Shown here: positions 48,128 to 57,768 of the stretch, piece by piece
How the letters are laid out: each line of letters starts with the position of its first letter
Position numbering within the stretch: the first letter of the stretch is position 1
Assembly (NCBI RefSeq): GCF_003344045.1
Contig: NZ_QFWX01000002.1
Coordinates: 219,270-283,269, forward strand
Source of the DNA: Marinobacter vulgaris
Lineage (GTDB): Bacteria > Pseudomonadota > Gammaproteobacteria > Pseudomonadales > Oleiphilaceae
Length of the DNA stretch: 64,000 nt
Reading direction: 5' to 3'
Translations under genes and position numbers: made by a program
Notes under the pieces: generated by a model
Told to the model about the DNA's origin: nothing
Databases searched by the model: none
Seen by the model: only the letters and a program-made list of their open reading frames with translations

Positions 48128-48823
48128 CTATTCTGTCCCGGCCGGGTCCAGGGCACTCAGGTCGAGCAGATGATCGCAGCGGGCGGCCAGCTCGCTGTCG
48201 TGGGTCGCAAGTACCAGGGCACAGCCGCTGTCCCCTTGCATGGCAAACAGGCAGTCCGCCACGGCGTCGGCGGTATGGCGATCGAGGCTGCCGGTGGGCT
48301 CATCCGCCAGTATCAGCGCCGGCGCCATGGCAAACACCATCGCCAGGGCTGCGCGCTGGGCCTGGCCCCCGGAAACCTGGTCCGGGTAGCGATCGGCTTC
48401 AGCGCCCACGCCCAGGCGTTCGAGCCAGCCCCGTTCGCCACCGGTGGCGTGGCCGGCCAGATGTGCCCGCAGGCGAACATTATCCACCAGCGACAGCGCC
48501 GGCATCAGGTTCGCTTCCTGAAAAACCACACCAATCGAACGTCGCCGCAGCTCCGCCCAGCGAGCATCGTCGTCAGACCGCTCTGACGATTTGCGCGGAC
48601 GCCTGAATGACTCACCGGCTACCGTGATGAGTCCTTCCTTCGGCGCCTGCAGACCACACAGCAGATTCAGCAGGGTGCTCTTGCCAGACCCGGAGCGTCC
48701 GACAACGGCCAGGGACTCGCCTGGGCGGACACACAGTGACAGGCCACTGAGCACCGGCACCCGTTGCCCTCCGCTGGTAAAATCCTTGCTTAATCCCCTG
48801 GCAACCAACACTGCACTCGACAT
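48128..48823 (-). CDS. ABC transporter ATP-binding protein, LolD/MacB family
   Basis: ATPase subunit (231 aa) of the FtsX-type transporter. Walker A GRSGSGKST near residue 40, VVFQEANLMPALSLVDNV, signature VSGGQAQRAALA, Walker B LILADEPTGSLD and H-loop LATHDSELA are all present. An unusual acidic/basic insert (RRPRKSSERSDDDARWAELRRR) lies before the Q-loop. The ATG at 48823 shares one base with the stop of the RND gene (TGATG), so an ABC unit is translated directly behind an RND pump. Confidence 0.91.
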   Translation of the reverse strand: MSSAVLVARGLSKDFTSGGQRVPVLSGLSLCVRPGESLAVVGRSGSGKSTLLNLLCGLQAPKEGLITVAGESFRRPRKSSERSDDDARWAELRRRSIGVVFQEANLMPALSLVDNVRLRAHLAGHATGGERGWLERLGVGAEADRYPDQVSGGQAQRAALAMVFAMAPALILADEPTGSLDRHTADAVADCLFAMQGDSGCALVLATHDSELAARCDHLLDLSALDPAGTE

Positions 48824-51800
48824 CACACGCTCCGTTGAATCGTGGGCTCAGGCTGCTCGCCACGCCTGTAGGCCCGCCACTCGCGGAACTGCTCCAGATA
48901 GGACAGCAACGCCGGGATTACCGCCAGTACCAGCAGGGTGGACAGCCCCAGACCAAAGGCAATGGACGTAGCCATGGGAATCAGGAACTGGGCCTGCAGC
49001 GACGTTTCAAACAGCAGCGGCAGCAGGCCACCAATGGTAGTCAGGGAGGTAAGCAACACCGCACGCACCCGCTGGACCGCGGCTTCATTAAGGGCATCGG
49101 TAATGCCCAGCCCCTTTTTCCGCTGCTGGTTGTAGAAGGCCACCAGAATAATGGCGTTGTTTACCACAATGCCGGACAGCCCGAACAAGCCGAACAGGGA
49201 AAGTATGGTGAGCTGCAGCCCCATTAACCAGTGGCCGATCAACCCGCCTACAAGCGCAAAGGGAATAATGGCCATCACGATCACCGGCATGCTCCAGGAA
49301 GCGAACACCCAGGCCAGCACCACATACATCAGGCCCAGGCCAATGATCAGACCGGTTCTCATGTCATCCATGGTTTCCCGCTGGTCGGCCGCCCGCCCCT
49401 CGAAACTGTAGCGCAAACCATACTGGCTGGTCAGTTCCGGCAGTACGTTTTCCTGCAGGCTGGCAATGATCTGGTCGGCGGTGCTGATGCGGGTATTCAG
49501 GGAGGCCGTCACCTCGACTGCCAGATCCCCCTCCGCATGCCGCAACGCCTGAAAGCCCTGGCGATGATCCAGATTCATCACCTGTGCAAGTGGTACAAAG
49601 CGCCCGTCCGGCACCCGCACGGTCAGCCGCGACAGGGTCGCCATGCTTTCCCGCTGGTCACGGGGCAGTTGCACCCGCACTTCCACCTCATCGCGACCGT
49701 CCTGATAGATCTGGGCGATGCGGCCATCAAATGCAGCCCGCAACTGGCGGCCGAGGTCCTCCGTGGTCAGACCCAGCGCTTCACCGTGGGCGCTGACCTC
49801 GTAGATCAGCTGCTCACGACCCCAGGGCATGTCGTCTTCGGTGTCCAGTACACCGGGCAGGGTACGCAGGGACTCGTTGAGGGTTTCCGCGGCTTTCTTG
49901 AGGTCAAGGGCGCTCTCTCCAGTCAGGCGCACGTTCACATCCTTGCCGGGAGGGCCGGACTGACGCTCTGAAATAGTGAGATTATCCAGGCCGGCGGGGC
50001 GACTCAGGCGATCCCGCCAGGCGGTGATGAATTCCGGATTGCGAACCGGGCGGCGGTCCGAGGGCACCAGCTCCACCATGATGGAACCCAGCTCGTCCCC
50101 GGTTCTGGTGGTTCCCTCCGCACCCTGTGTCGTGCCATGGTTGGCAACCGCATGGAGGATAAGGTCACCGCCCAGATCCTCTTCGGTTTCGTTCAGGGCC
50201 TGCTGCATTTCAGCGACAAAGTCGTATACCGTCTGCCGGTTGGTGCCCGCCACAAAACTGGCGTTGGCATAGAGCACCGAGGGCTCGGGGGTGGGGAAGA
50301 AATTGAATCCCAGCCGGCCACCGGCCAGCAGTCCGACCGTCAGAAAAGCCACCGCCAGCGCCGTAGCCAGGGTAAGGCCGCGGTGCTGCAGGGTATAACG
50401 CGAAATCCTGCGGAAAGGCCCCTCGCGGAAACGATCGAAACCTGCTTCAAACCGGTTGCGCACACGCTCTACCGGCCCCGGCGCTGATTTCTTCAGCTTA
50501 CCGGGGGTGAAGGCATGGCGCAGGTGAGCCGGCAGCACGATAAAGCATTCCAGCAGTGAGGCGATCAGCACGCAGATCATGACCAGGGGAATGTCCCCCA
50601 GGATATTGCCGATCACGCCTCCCACCACCAGCAGCGGCATGAAGGCAGCCACCGTGGTGAGTGAGGACGCCAGCACCGGCCAGACCATGCGTTTGGCCGC
50701 GCCTTCCGAGGCATAGATGGACTCCTCTCCCATACGCGCGTGAGCGTCGGCGTCCTCCCCCACCACAATGGCATCGTCCACGATCACCCCCAATGCCATG
50801 ATGAGTGCAAACAGGGAGATCATGTTGATGGAGCCACCGATACCCCAGAGCACCGCCAGCGCCGCCAGAAAAGCCGTAGGGATACCAATGGCCACCCACA
50901 GCGCGACCCGTCCCGGCAGGAAGAGGTAAAGCAGAATCATCACCAGAACCAGGCCGCCCAGGCCGTTCTTGATCAACAGGGAGATGCGGTCGTCCAGCAG
51001 TTGCCAGGTTTCATCGTAGACTTCCAGCTCGACAGACGGTGGCAGCACCGGCCGGGTATCCGCCAGCCATGCCTCCAGCACACCCGCAGCATCCAGGGAG
51101 TTGCCATCCTCGGCACGCTGGAGCTGGAGCTCCACCGCCGGATGACCGGAGCGGGTCAGCGTTACCTGACTTTCCCGTGCCTCCTGGCGAATAATGGCAA
51201 TATCGCCCAGTCGCAACTGGATACGCTCGCCACTCAGCACCGGTATGGTTTCAAAGGCCTGGGGGCTGCGACGCTGTTCCACCGACCTCAGCTCGCGGGT
51301 GGCGTCCTGCTGACCCATCATGCCTGCCGGCAGGTCCCGGGAGATCGAGCCTACCCGTTCGGCAATCTGGTCCAGGGACAACCCCAAGGCTTCCAGGCGC
51401 TCAACGGGCACATCAATACTGATCTGTTGCTCCGGCAGCCCCCGAATGGACACCCGGTCAATGCCCCTTGAAAGCAGCTCATCCTCGAAGCGGTAGGCCA
51501 GCTGGCGCAGCTCCGTACGGTCCATATCACCGTACACCAGCAACCGGCCAACAGGTTCGTACCGCTCAAACCGGGTTACCTGGGGCTCTTCCGCCTCGGC
51601 GGGCAGGTTGGTGAATTCGTCCACCTGTTGGCGCACATCGTCCAGTGCCTGGATGGGGTTGGTATTCTCGGTGAATTCCAGGGTGATCGAGGAAACCCCC
51701 TGGGCAGACGTGGAGGTCATTTTCTTCAGACCCTGAACACTGCGCAACCGCTGCTCCAGCGGGTTGGTGATGCCCTGCTCCACGTCCTCAGCCGAAGCCC

Positions 51801-51969
51801 CGCTCCAGACCACCCGCACGCTGACAATATCCAGGGCAAAGTTGGGAAAGAACTGGATGTTCATCCGCGTCAGCGCCAGAGTGCCACCGAGCAGCATCAT
51901 CAGCATCACCAGATTGGCCGCAACCCGGTGATGAACAAAAAAACCGATGACACCCTTGCGACGCTTCAT
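48823..51969 (-). CDS. RND-family efflux permease (AcrB-like), first copy
   Basis: Proton-driven inner-membrane pump (1048 aa). Helix 1 is followed by the RND porter signature NIQFFPNFALDIVSVRVVWSGAS (in parts) and GITNPLEQRL. TM4 carries the proton-relay aspartates in LGVIVDDAIVVGEDADAHARMG, and the C-terminal half has GIVVNNAIILVAF. Length is normal for AcrB types. The start overlaps the stop of the adaptor gene by 4 bases; its own stop overlaps the ABC ATPase. No outer-membrane TolC partner is encoded here. The substrate is unknown. Confidence 0.92.
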   Translation of the reverse strand: MKRRKGVIGFFVHHRVAANLVMLMMLLGGTLALTRMNIQFFPNFALDIVSVRVVWSGASAEDVEQGITNPLEQRLRSVQGLKKMTSTSAQGVSSITLEFTENTNPIQALDDVRQQVDEFTNLPAEAEEPQVTRFERYEPVGRLLVYGDMDRTELRQLAYRFEDELLSRGIDRVSIRGLPEQQISIDVPVERLEALGLSLDQIAERVGSISRDLPAGMMGQQDATRELRSVEQRRSPQAFETIPVLSGERIQLRLGDIAIIRQEARESQVTLTRSGHPAVELQLQRAEDGNSLDAAGVLEAWLADTRPVLPPSVELEVYDETWQLLDDRISLLIKNGLGGLVLVMILLYLFLPGRVALWVAIGIPTAFLAALAVLWGIGGSINMISLFALIMALGVIVDDAIVVGEDADAHARMGEESIYASEGAAKRMVWPVLASSLTTVAAFMPLLVVGGVIGNILGDIPLVMICVLIASLLECFIVLPAHLRHAFTPGKLKKSAPGPVERVRNRFEAGFDRFREGPFRRISRYTLQHRGLTLATALAVAFLTVGLLAGGRLGFNFFPTPEPSVLYANASFVAGTNRQTVYDFVAEMQQALNETEEDLGGDLILHAVANHGTTQGAEGTTRTGDELGSIMVELVPSDRRPVRNPEFITAWRDRLSRPAGLDNLTISERQSGPPGKDVNVRLTGESALDLKKAAETLNESLRTLPGVLDTEDDMPWGREQLIYEVSAHGEALGLTTEDLGRQLRAAFDGRIAQIYQDGRDEVEVRVQLPRDQRESMATLSRLTVRVPDGRFVPLAQVMNLDHRQGFQALRHAEGDLAVEVTASLNTRISTADQIIASLQENVLPELTSQYGLRYSFEGRAADQRETMDDMRTGLIIGLGLMYVVLAWVFASWSMPVIVMAIIPFALVGGLIGHWLMGLQLTILSLFGLFGLSGIVVNNAIILVAFYNQQRKKGLGITDALNEAAVQRVRAVLLTSLTTIGGLLPLLFETSLQAQFLIPMATSIAFGLGLSTLLVLAVIPALLSYLEQFREWRAYRRGEQPEPTIQRSV

Positions 51970-53207
51970 TCGCCGGCCTCCGCCCTGGCGCCTGCCAGTT
52001 CCACCTTCAGACCGCTCATGGCATTGGGCAGATGGGTCGTAATCAGGGCATCACCGGCTTCCAGGCCCTCAGCTGACACCAGTACATGGCGCTCACCGTT
52101 GGCAGCCCTTGCCTCTCCCAGGCGCTTGACCGTGACCCGCTGCATACGCGAATCATCGGTCATCCGGTACACGCTGTCGCTGCCGTAGAGGGCACTGTAG
52201 GGAATGGCAATGGCATTGGCCTGTTGCGGCCTTTCCAGTGTAACCGGAAGCAAACCGCCCGGCCGCAGCCCCCCGGCACCGCCCTGGAGAGTCAGAATCG
52301 CTTCGGTGCCCGCGGGATCACTGGTGCCTGCGAAGCGGGTCAGGCTGAGAGTGTGCTGACCATCGGTGGCGATCGCTTGCAGTTCCTCACCGGAGCCCAG
52401 GGCATCCAGCAGCTCCTGGCGGAACACACTGGGCACCCGCGCCCGTAGTTCCAGCCCCTGGTCCGGGTAAACCGACAGCAGCCGGGCATTCTGGGACACC
52501 CGGTCGCCTTCGGCGACCTGAATGTCTGTCACAATACCATCGAAGGGCGCCGCAACCGTCGCTCTCTCGGCATCCCGACGAACCGACGCCAGTGCTGCCC
52601 GGGCCCTGGCGAGCCGGGCCTCAAGGCTTTGCACCCGGGAAGGGTGCTCGTCCACGGCCCGCTGGCGGGCGGTGACTGTCAGGCGGGCACGTGCCAGCGC
52701 GTCCGAGGCAGCCTCCAATGCTTCCTGTGAGGTCAGGTCCCTGCTGACCAGGGATTGTGTTCTTTCAAACTGCCGCCGGGCGTTTTCCAGAATCGCCTTC
52801 TCCCCTTCCAGCGCCTGGCGATCATTGGCATAGCGCACCTGCTCCGCGGCCAATTGGGCCTGCAGGTCCTCAACATCTGCCTCGGCCTGGGCAACCAACG
52901 GTTGCACATCCGCCTCATCCAGGGCCACCAGCAGCTGCCCCTCGTTTACGCGCTGCCCCTCCCGCACCGGCCGGCTACCAATCCGCCCTGCCAGAGGCGA
53001 GGCGATGGTGGTCTGTTCCGGTGCCACAATCTGACCATACAGGGGCAGCACCGGTGTGTGGATGCCGGGTTCCACGGTCATCACCTCAACCAGCCAGCTG
53101 CGCTCGCGGGCGCTGGCCGTTTCCGGATCAGGGCGGGTTGCTTTGAGCAGAATGAAGCCACCAATACCGAGGGCAAGTATGAAAAGGGGAATTATTCGTT
53201 TTGTCAT
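51966..53207 (-). CDS. RND periplasmic adaptor (membrane fusion protein), first copy
   Basis: Adaptor (413 aa) that links the RND pump to an outer-membrane channel. An N-terminal hydrophobic anchor (IIPLFILALGIGGFILL) has no lipobox. The lipoyl half-motifs are GRIGSRPVREGQRVNEGQLLVALDE and VAAPFDGIVTDIQVAEGDRVSQ (in parts), separated by a long coiled-coil hairpin of about 120 residues. The beta-barrel part includes RARVPSVFRQEL. It heads a five-gene coupled operon. The preceding 112 bases hold only a weak CCCGG/CCGGG hairpin. Confidence 0.9.
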   Translation of the reverse strand: MTKRIIPLFILALGIGGFILLKATRPDPETASARERSWLVEVMTVEPGIHTPVLPLYGQIVAPEQTTIASPLAGRIGSRPVREGQRVNEGQLLVALDEADVQPLVAQAEADVEDLQAQLAAEQVRYANDRQALEGEKAILENARRQFERTQSLVSRDLTSQEALEAASDALARARLTVTARQRAVDEHPSRVQSLEARLARARAALASVRRDAERATVAAPFDGIVTDIQVAEGDRVSQNARLLSVYPDQGLELRARVPSVFRQELLDALGSGEELQAIATDGQHTLSLTRFAGTSDPAGTEAILTLQGGAGGLRPGGLLPVTLERPQQANAIAIPYSALYGSDSVYRMTDDSRMQRVTVKRLGEARAANGERHVLVSAEGLEAGDALITTHLPNAMSGLKVELAGARAEAGE

Positions 53208-53319
53208 GTTTCTCTGGCCGATCGGGGTATGTAAACCTGCATGAAATCAGGCTTCCTACTATACAGCCCAAACCCGGTTTTGGATCCGGGCCCCGCAAGA
53301 TGCGTCGGCCCGATCCCGA

Positions 53320-56300
53320 TCACACCCACCGGCAACGCGCCAGGGTGTAGTAAAGCAATGGCACCACCACAACCGTCAGCAGGGTAGACATGGCCAGACC
53401 AAAAATCAGCGATATCGCCAGGCCGTTGAAAATCGGATCATTCAGGATGAAGTAAGCACCCACCATCGCTGAAATGGCGGTCAGGGCTATAGGTTTGATC
53501 CGCACGGCCCCCGCCAGGGTTACAGCTTCGTCCAGCTCGACACCCTCCTCGATCAGCTGCCGGATAAACACCACCAGCAGGATGGAATTGCGCACGATAA
53601 TGCCGGCCAGGGCGATCATCCCGATCATGCTGGTTGCGGTGAATTCGCGGCCAAGCAGGGCATGGCCGGGCATGATGCCGATCAGCGTCAGCGGGATGGG
53701 CGCCATAATGACCAGGGGCAGGATATAGGAGCGGAACTGCGCCACCAGCAGCACAAAAATCATGAATATACCCACGCTGTAGGCCATACCCATATCCCGG
53801 AACGTCTCGTAAGTAATCTGCCACTCACCGTCCCATTTGAGAGTGCCTTTTTCCGGCAGCGGAGGCTGATCAATAAAGTATTGCTCCGGCGCCCCTTCCT
53901 GCTGCTTGAGGCGATCCACCATGTCAAACATGCCATACAGGGGCGAATCGATATCTCCGGCCATGTCTGCGGTCACATAGGTCACCGGCAGCAGGTCCTT
54001 GTGGTAGATCGCGCCCATCCAGTCCGCTTCCCGCACCTCCGCAATGCTCGCCAGCGGAACCAGCTTTCCGGAGCGGCTGCGCACCTTCAGCGACAGCAGC
54101 ACCGATGGCTGGGCCTTGTCGCCCTCTCCCAGGATCACCCGGATCGGCACGGGATACTTGGCGTGCTCATCGTGCAGGAAGCTGACGCTGGTTCCAACGA
54201 GAGCGGTCTGCAGGGCACTGACGACCTGGGACTGGGAAACTCCCAGCCGCGCAGCGCGGTCCCGGTCTACTACCACCTCCCATTGTCTTGTTGGCGACTC
54301 CAGAGTGGTATCGATATCCACCAGACCATCAACTTCGGCCATGCCCCCGGCGATATTGCGGGCGAGCTCTGCCCGGCGGGATTCATCCACGGCATAGACT
54401 TCGGCCACTACCGGCGACAGCACCGGTGGTCCCGGGGGCACCTCCACAATCTTCACGCTGGCCCCGTAGCGGTCGCCAATCTCGGTCAGCGGCGCCCGCA
54501 GGGACTGGGCGATGTCGTGGGACTGGCGCTCCCGGTTTTCCTCATGGCTGAGGTTGACCTGGATGTCACCCTGGTAGGGATCACTGCGCAGGTAATACTG
54601 GCGCACCAGGCCGTTGAAATTGATGGGGGCTGCCGTGCCGGAGTAGGTCTGCCAGCTGGTCACTTCCTCCACCGTCTCCAGGTACCGCCCCATCTCCACC
54701 AGCACCCGCTGGGTCTGCTCCATCGGGGTGCGCTCAGGCATATCCACCACCACCTGCAGCTCGGATTTGTTATCAAACGGCAGCATTTTCAGGATCACCG
54801 CCAGAAACACCGGCAGCGATGCCGCCGCGACGGTCAGCCCAACTACACCGAGCCCAAGCAGACGACGGCGCCAGGGGTGATCACCGAGGAACGGGCCCAG
54901 AACCGCCCGGAAAATACGCAGGGACAGCGGGCTGACGCCATCGGCGGAGCTGGACGCCTCATCCGCCTCGGCAGCCAGCTCACCCTGTTTGTGCCTGAGC
55001 AGACGAAAGGCCAGCCAGGGCACCACAACAAAGGCAACAATCTGGGACAGCACCATCCCTGCCGAGGCGTTGATCGGAATCGGGCTCATGTAGGGCCCCA
55101 TCAGGCCGCTGACGAACGCCATGGGAATCAATGCCGCCATAATGGTGAGGCTCGCCATGATCGTGGGCGTGCCCACCTCGTCTACCGCCACCGGAATGAT
55201 CTCTTTCACCGCCCGCCGGGAGTTCTGGATCCGCCGATTGATGTTTTCGGTGATCACGATGCCGTCATCCACCAGGATGCCGATGGAGAAAATCAGTGCG
55301 AACAGGGACACGCGGTTGAGAGTAAAACCCCAGGCCCAGGAAAACACCAGGGTCAGCAACAGGGTAATCAGAACCGCCAGGCCGACAATCAGGGCCTGGC
55401 GCCAGCCCATGGCCGCCAGCACCAGCAAGACCACGCACAGGGTCGCTGAAATCAGGTCCGTAATCAGCTTGCGGGCTTTCTGGGAGGCAGTGTCGCCGTA
55501 GTCACGGGTAACCAGCACCTCCACATCCGCCGGCAGAGCCCGGTTGCGCAGCTGCTGTAACCGCTCTTCAATAGCCGTGGTGATATTGACGGCATTTTCA
55601 CCCGGCTTCTTGGCAATAGCGAGAGTGACTGCGGGGTAAACCTCACCGGCCTGGCCGACCTTATCCGCCTCCCGTGCAGGCCCGAATCCGGTCATGACGC
55701 TCTGGTCAGCCACGGTACCGCCGCGACTGATCTCGGCCACATCTTCCAGATAAACCGCCGCGCCATTGTCCATGCCCACCACCAGGCGGCGCACATCACC
55801 GACCGACTCCAGCAGGGTTCCGGCCTGCACCGGGATGGAAAGATTGTCCCTGGTGACCCGGGCTTCCTGGCTGCTGGTATTGGCAGCAGCCAGCGCATTG
55901 CGAATGTCATCGACGGTAAGGTCATAGCCCGCCAGCAACGCAGGGTCGAAACGGATGTCGACCCGGTCAGGGATGCCGCCAGTGGTGTACACATCCCGGG
56001 TGCCCGGCACCCGCTTCAGGGCGACTTCCAGCATGTGGGCCAGGCGCGTAAGCTCCTCCCCGGTGTGACCGTTGACCGGATCAAAAAGCGTCAGGGTCAT
56101 TACCGGAACATCATCAATCCCCTTGGGCTTGATCACCGGCTGGGTAGCGCCCAGGTTGGCTGGCAACCAATCCTGGTTTGAATAGACCTGGTTATAGAGC
56201 CGTACCAGTGCTTCCTGGCGGGGAATGCCCACTTCGAACTGGACTGTGATCACCGCCTGGCCCTGGCGCGACACCGAATAGACGTGCTCTACCCCCTCGA

Positions 56301-56550
56301 TCTCGCTCATCACCTGTTCGGCGGGCGTGGCGATGGCACTTTCCACCTCACGGGTGCTGGCACCGGGAAACGCCACCATGATATCGGCCATGGTGACATC
56401 AATCTGGGGCTCTTCCTCTTTCGGCGTGACCACCACCGCCAGAACGCCGAGGATAATCGCGAGAATGGCAAGCAACGGCGTGAGGTGGTTGTTCTGGAAA
56501 ACCCGGGCAATGGCCCCGGATGGCCCCACAGGCGGCAGATCCCGGCTCAC
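53320..56550 (-). CDS. RND-family efflux permease (AcrB-like), second copy
   Basis: Second RND pump (1076 aa), clearly different in sequence from the first. Features: PQIDVTMADIMVAFPGAST after helix 1, EVESAIATPAEQVMSEIEGV, the TM4 aspartate pair in IGILVDDGIVITENINRR, and IIVRNSILLVVFIRQLIEEG near the end. The start is a GTG at 56550 that overlaps the adaptor stop by 4 bases (GTGA), so it is probably correct. A periplasmic insert near residues 550-570 is Ser/Glu-rich (ADEASSSADG). Substrate unknown; the copper receptor upstream is suggestive only. Confidence 0.91.
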   Translation of the reverse strand: MSRDLPPVGPSGAIARVFQNNHLTPLLAILAIILGVLAVVVTPKEEEPQIDVTMADIMVAFPGASTREVESAIATPAEQVMSEIEGVEHVYSVSRQGQAVITVQFEVGIPRQEALVRLYNQVYSNQDWLPANLGATQPVIKPKGIDDVPVMTLTLFDPVNGHTGEELTRLAHMLEVALKRVPGTRDVYTTGGIPDRVDIRFDPALLAGYDLTVDDIRNALAAANTSSQEARVTRDNLSIPVQAGTLLESVGDVRRLVVGMDNGAAVYLEDVAEISRGGTVADQSVMTGFGPAREADKVGQAGEVYPAVTLAIAKKPGENAVNITTAIEERLQQLRNRALPADVEVLVTRDYGDTASQKARKLITDLISATLCVVLLVLAAMGWRQALIVGLAVLITLLLTLVFSWAWGFTLNRVSLFALIFSIGILVDDGIVITENINRRIQNSRRAVKEIIPVAVDEVGTPTIMASLTIMAALIPMAFVSGLMGPYMSPIPINASAGMVLSQIVAFVVVPWLAFRLLRHKQGELAAEADEASSSADGVSPLSLRIFRAVLGPFLGDHPWRRRLLGLGVVGLTVAAASLPVFLAVILKMLPFDNKSELQVVVDMPERTPMEQTQRVLVEMGRYLETVEEVTSWQTYSGTAAPINFNGLVRQYYLRSDPYQGDIQVNLSHEENRERQSHDIAQSLRAPLTEIGDRYGASVKIVEVPPGPPVLSPVVAEVYAVDESRRAELARNIAGGMAEVDGLVDIDTTLESPTRQWEVVVDRDRAARLGVSQSQVVSALQTALVGTSVSFLHDEHAKYPVPIRVILGEGDKAQPSVLLSLKVRSRSGKLVPLASIAEVREADWMGAIYHKDLLPVTYVTADMAGDIDSPLYGMFDMVDRLKQQEGAPEQYFIDQPPLPEKGTLKWDGEWQITYETFRDMGMAYSVGIFMIFVLLVAQFRSYILPLVIMAPIPLTLIGIMPGHALLGREFTATSMIGMIALAGIIVRNSILLVVFIRQLIEEGVELDEAVTLAGAVRIKPIALTAISAMVGAYFILNDPIFNGLAISLIFGLAMSTLLTVVVVPLLYYTLARCRWV

Positions 56551-57593
56551 GGCTTCGCCTCCGTGTCCGTCACGATATTGAGACGGTCACTGCCAACCAG
56601 CTCAGAGGGATTGACAACCACCCGCTCGCCCTCGCTCAGGCCCGCCAGGATCTCAAGCCGGCCGTTGTCGCGCACCCCGGCGCGCACCTGACGCAGCCGC
56701 GGCCGGTCCTGGTCATCCAGCACAAACACCGCCCTCAGTTCACCGCGGTGGATCAGGCTGCGAGCCGGCACCCAGAGAGCCTCGCGGCTGGCAACCGGGA
56801 CGCCGACTTTCACCAGCATGCCGGGAAACAGGGACCCATTGGGTTCGTTCAGGCGCATACGTAACCGGAAGGTATGGGTTTGCGGGTTGGCGTAGGGGTA
56901 GAACGTCATCTCACCGGTTTCCAGCACCCGGCCGTCTGCCAGGGTAACCCGGGCCTGGCGCTCGGAGCGGGCCATCTCTGCATACTTCTGCGGCAGATCA
57001 ACCACCACCCGCAGCTGTTCCAGGGACAGTCCGCTGAGAAGCGGCTGCCCCGGACTTACGGACTCGCCCACTTCCACATGGCGCTCGGTCAGGATGCCCC
57101 CATAAGGCGCTTCCACCCGGGTATAGGATAACTGTTCCTTTGCTTCGGCGACCGCGCCGCTGGCGCGATCTACCCGCGCCCGGGCGGCAGCCAGATTGTT
57201 GCGGGCCTGATCAAACTCCTGGCGGGATACCAGCCCCTGCTCGTGAACGGCCTCGACACGTTCGAATTGCTGCCGCGCATCCACCAGTGCCGCTTCCGCC
57301 TCTTCCAGGCCGGCCCGGGCCTGACGCAGGCGGGAGCGCTGTTCACTGTCCTCGAGCTGAACGATCAGGTCACCGGCGACAACCGAATCATCAACATCGT
57401 AGGGCAATTTCTGCACAGTACCACTGGTCTGGGCAGAGACGGTGCTCTGCTGAACGGCCTCAATGACACCATCAAGGTGAACGGTTTCCTGGAATGAACG
57501 TCGCTCGACGGTTTCAGAGGCAGGCTGCGCAGCGACAAGTGCCGGCACCAGGAGCAAAAACATAACGATGACAAGCTGACCGGGATGACCCAT
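56547..57593 (-). CDS. RND periplasmic adaptor (membrane fusion protein), second copy
   Basis: Adaptor (348 aa) partnered with the second RND pump. A cleavable signal peptide (VIVMFLLLVPALVAAQ) suggests a soluble periplasmic form. The lipoyl halves are SAQTSGTVQKLPYDVDDSVVAG and VEAPYGGILTERHVEVGESVSPG (in parts), with a coiled-coil hairpin between. PNGSLFPGMLVKVGVPV marks the beta-barrel. No His- or Met-rich metal-binding stretch is seen, which argues against a typical heavy-metal pump. It starts about 90 bases downstream of the terminator of the TonB receptor. Confidence 0.9.
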   Translation of the reverse strand: MGHPGQLVIVMFLLLVPALVAAQPASETVERRSFQETVHLDGVIEAVQQSTVSAQTSGTVQKLPYDVDDSVVAGDLIVQLEDSEQRSRLRQARAGLEEAEAALVDARQQFERVEAVHEQGLVSRQEFDQARNNLAAARARVDRASGAVAEAKEQLSYTRVEAPYGGILTERHVEVGESVSPGQPLLSGLSLEQLRVVVDLPQKYAEMARSERQARVTLADGRVLETGEMTFYPYANPQTHTFRLRMRLNEPNGSLFPGMLVKVGVPVASREALWVPARSLIHRGELRAVFVLDDQDRPRLRQVRAGVRDNGRLEILAGLSEGERVVVNPSELVGSDRLNIVTDTEAKP

Positions 57594-57679
57594 GCCGACC
57601 TCGCATAGTGGTTATAAGAATATTCCAATTGCTGATCGAAGTTTAACAGGGGCTCGGCGCCCTTACATTGAGCACGGAC

Positions 57680-57719
57680 AAAAAAAGCCCCGGATGGCGG
57701 AGTTGGTTCCACCCGGGGC
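57680..57719 (-). terminator. Rho-independent terminator of the copper receptor gene
   Basis: On the minus strand GCCCCGGGTGG pairs with CCATCCGGGGC (11-bp stem with one mismatch), followed by a run of seven T residues. It lies about 50 bases after the receptor's stop codon and separates it from the downstream MFP-RND operon. Confidence 0.9.
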
Positions 57720-57768
57720 ACAATGTTACCCGCCGGCTATGAGAAGCGGGTAATCGCCATTGCGCTGT

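Noticed and set aside
47501..48586. 361-codon plus-strand frame opposite the FtsX permease and ABC ATPase
   Set aside because: It spans two well-supported minus-strand genes with Walker motifs and helix bundles; the product is low-complexity and unrecognisable.
53260..53300. CCCGG / CCGGG hairpin between the second RND gene and the first adaptor gene
   Set aside because: Five-base stem with only a mixed T/G tail. It could not be distinguished from chance in GC-rich sequence.
53662..55449. 595-codon plus-strand frame opposite the second RND gene
   Set aside because: Its composition is His/Gln/Arg/Gly-rich with no motif, while the minus strand encodes a complete RND pump with intact proton-relay aspartates. 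Length alone reflects the codon bias of the real gene.
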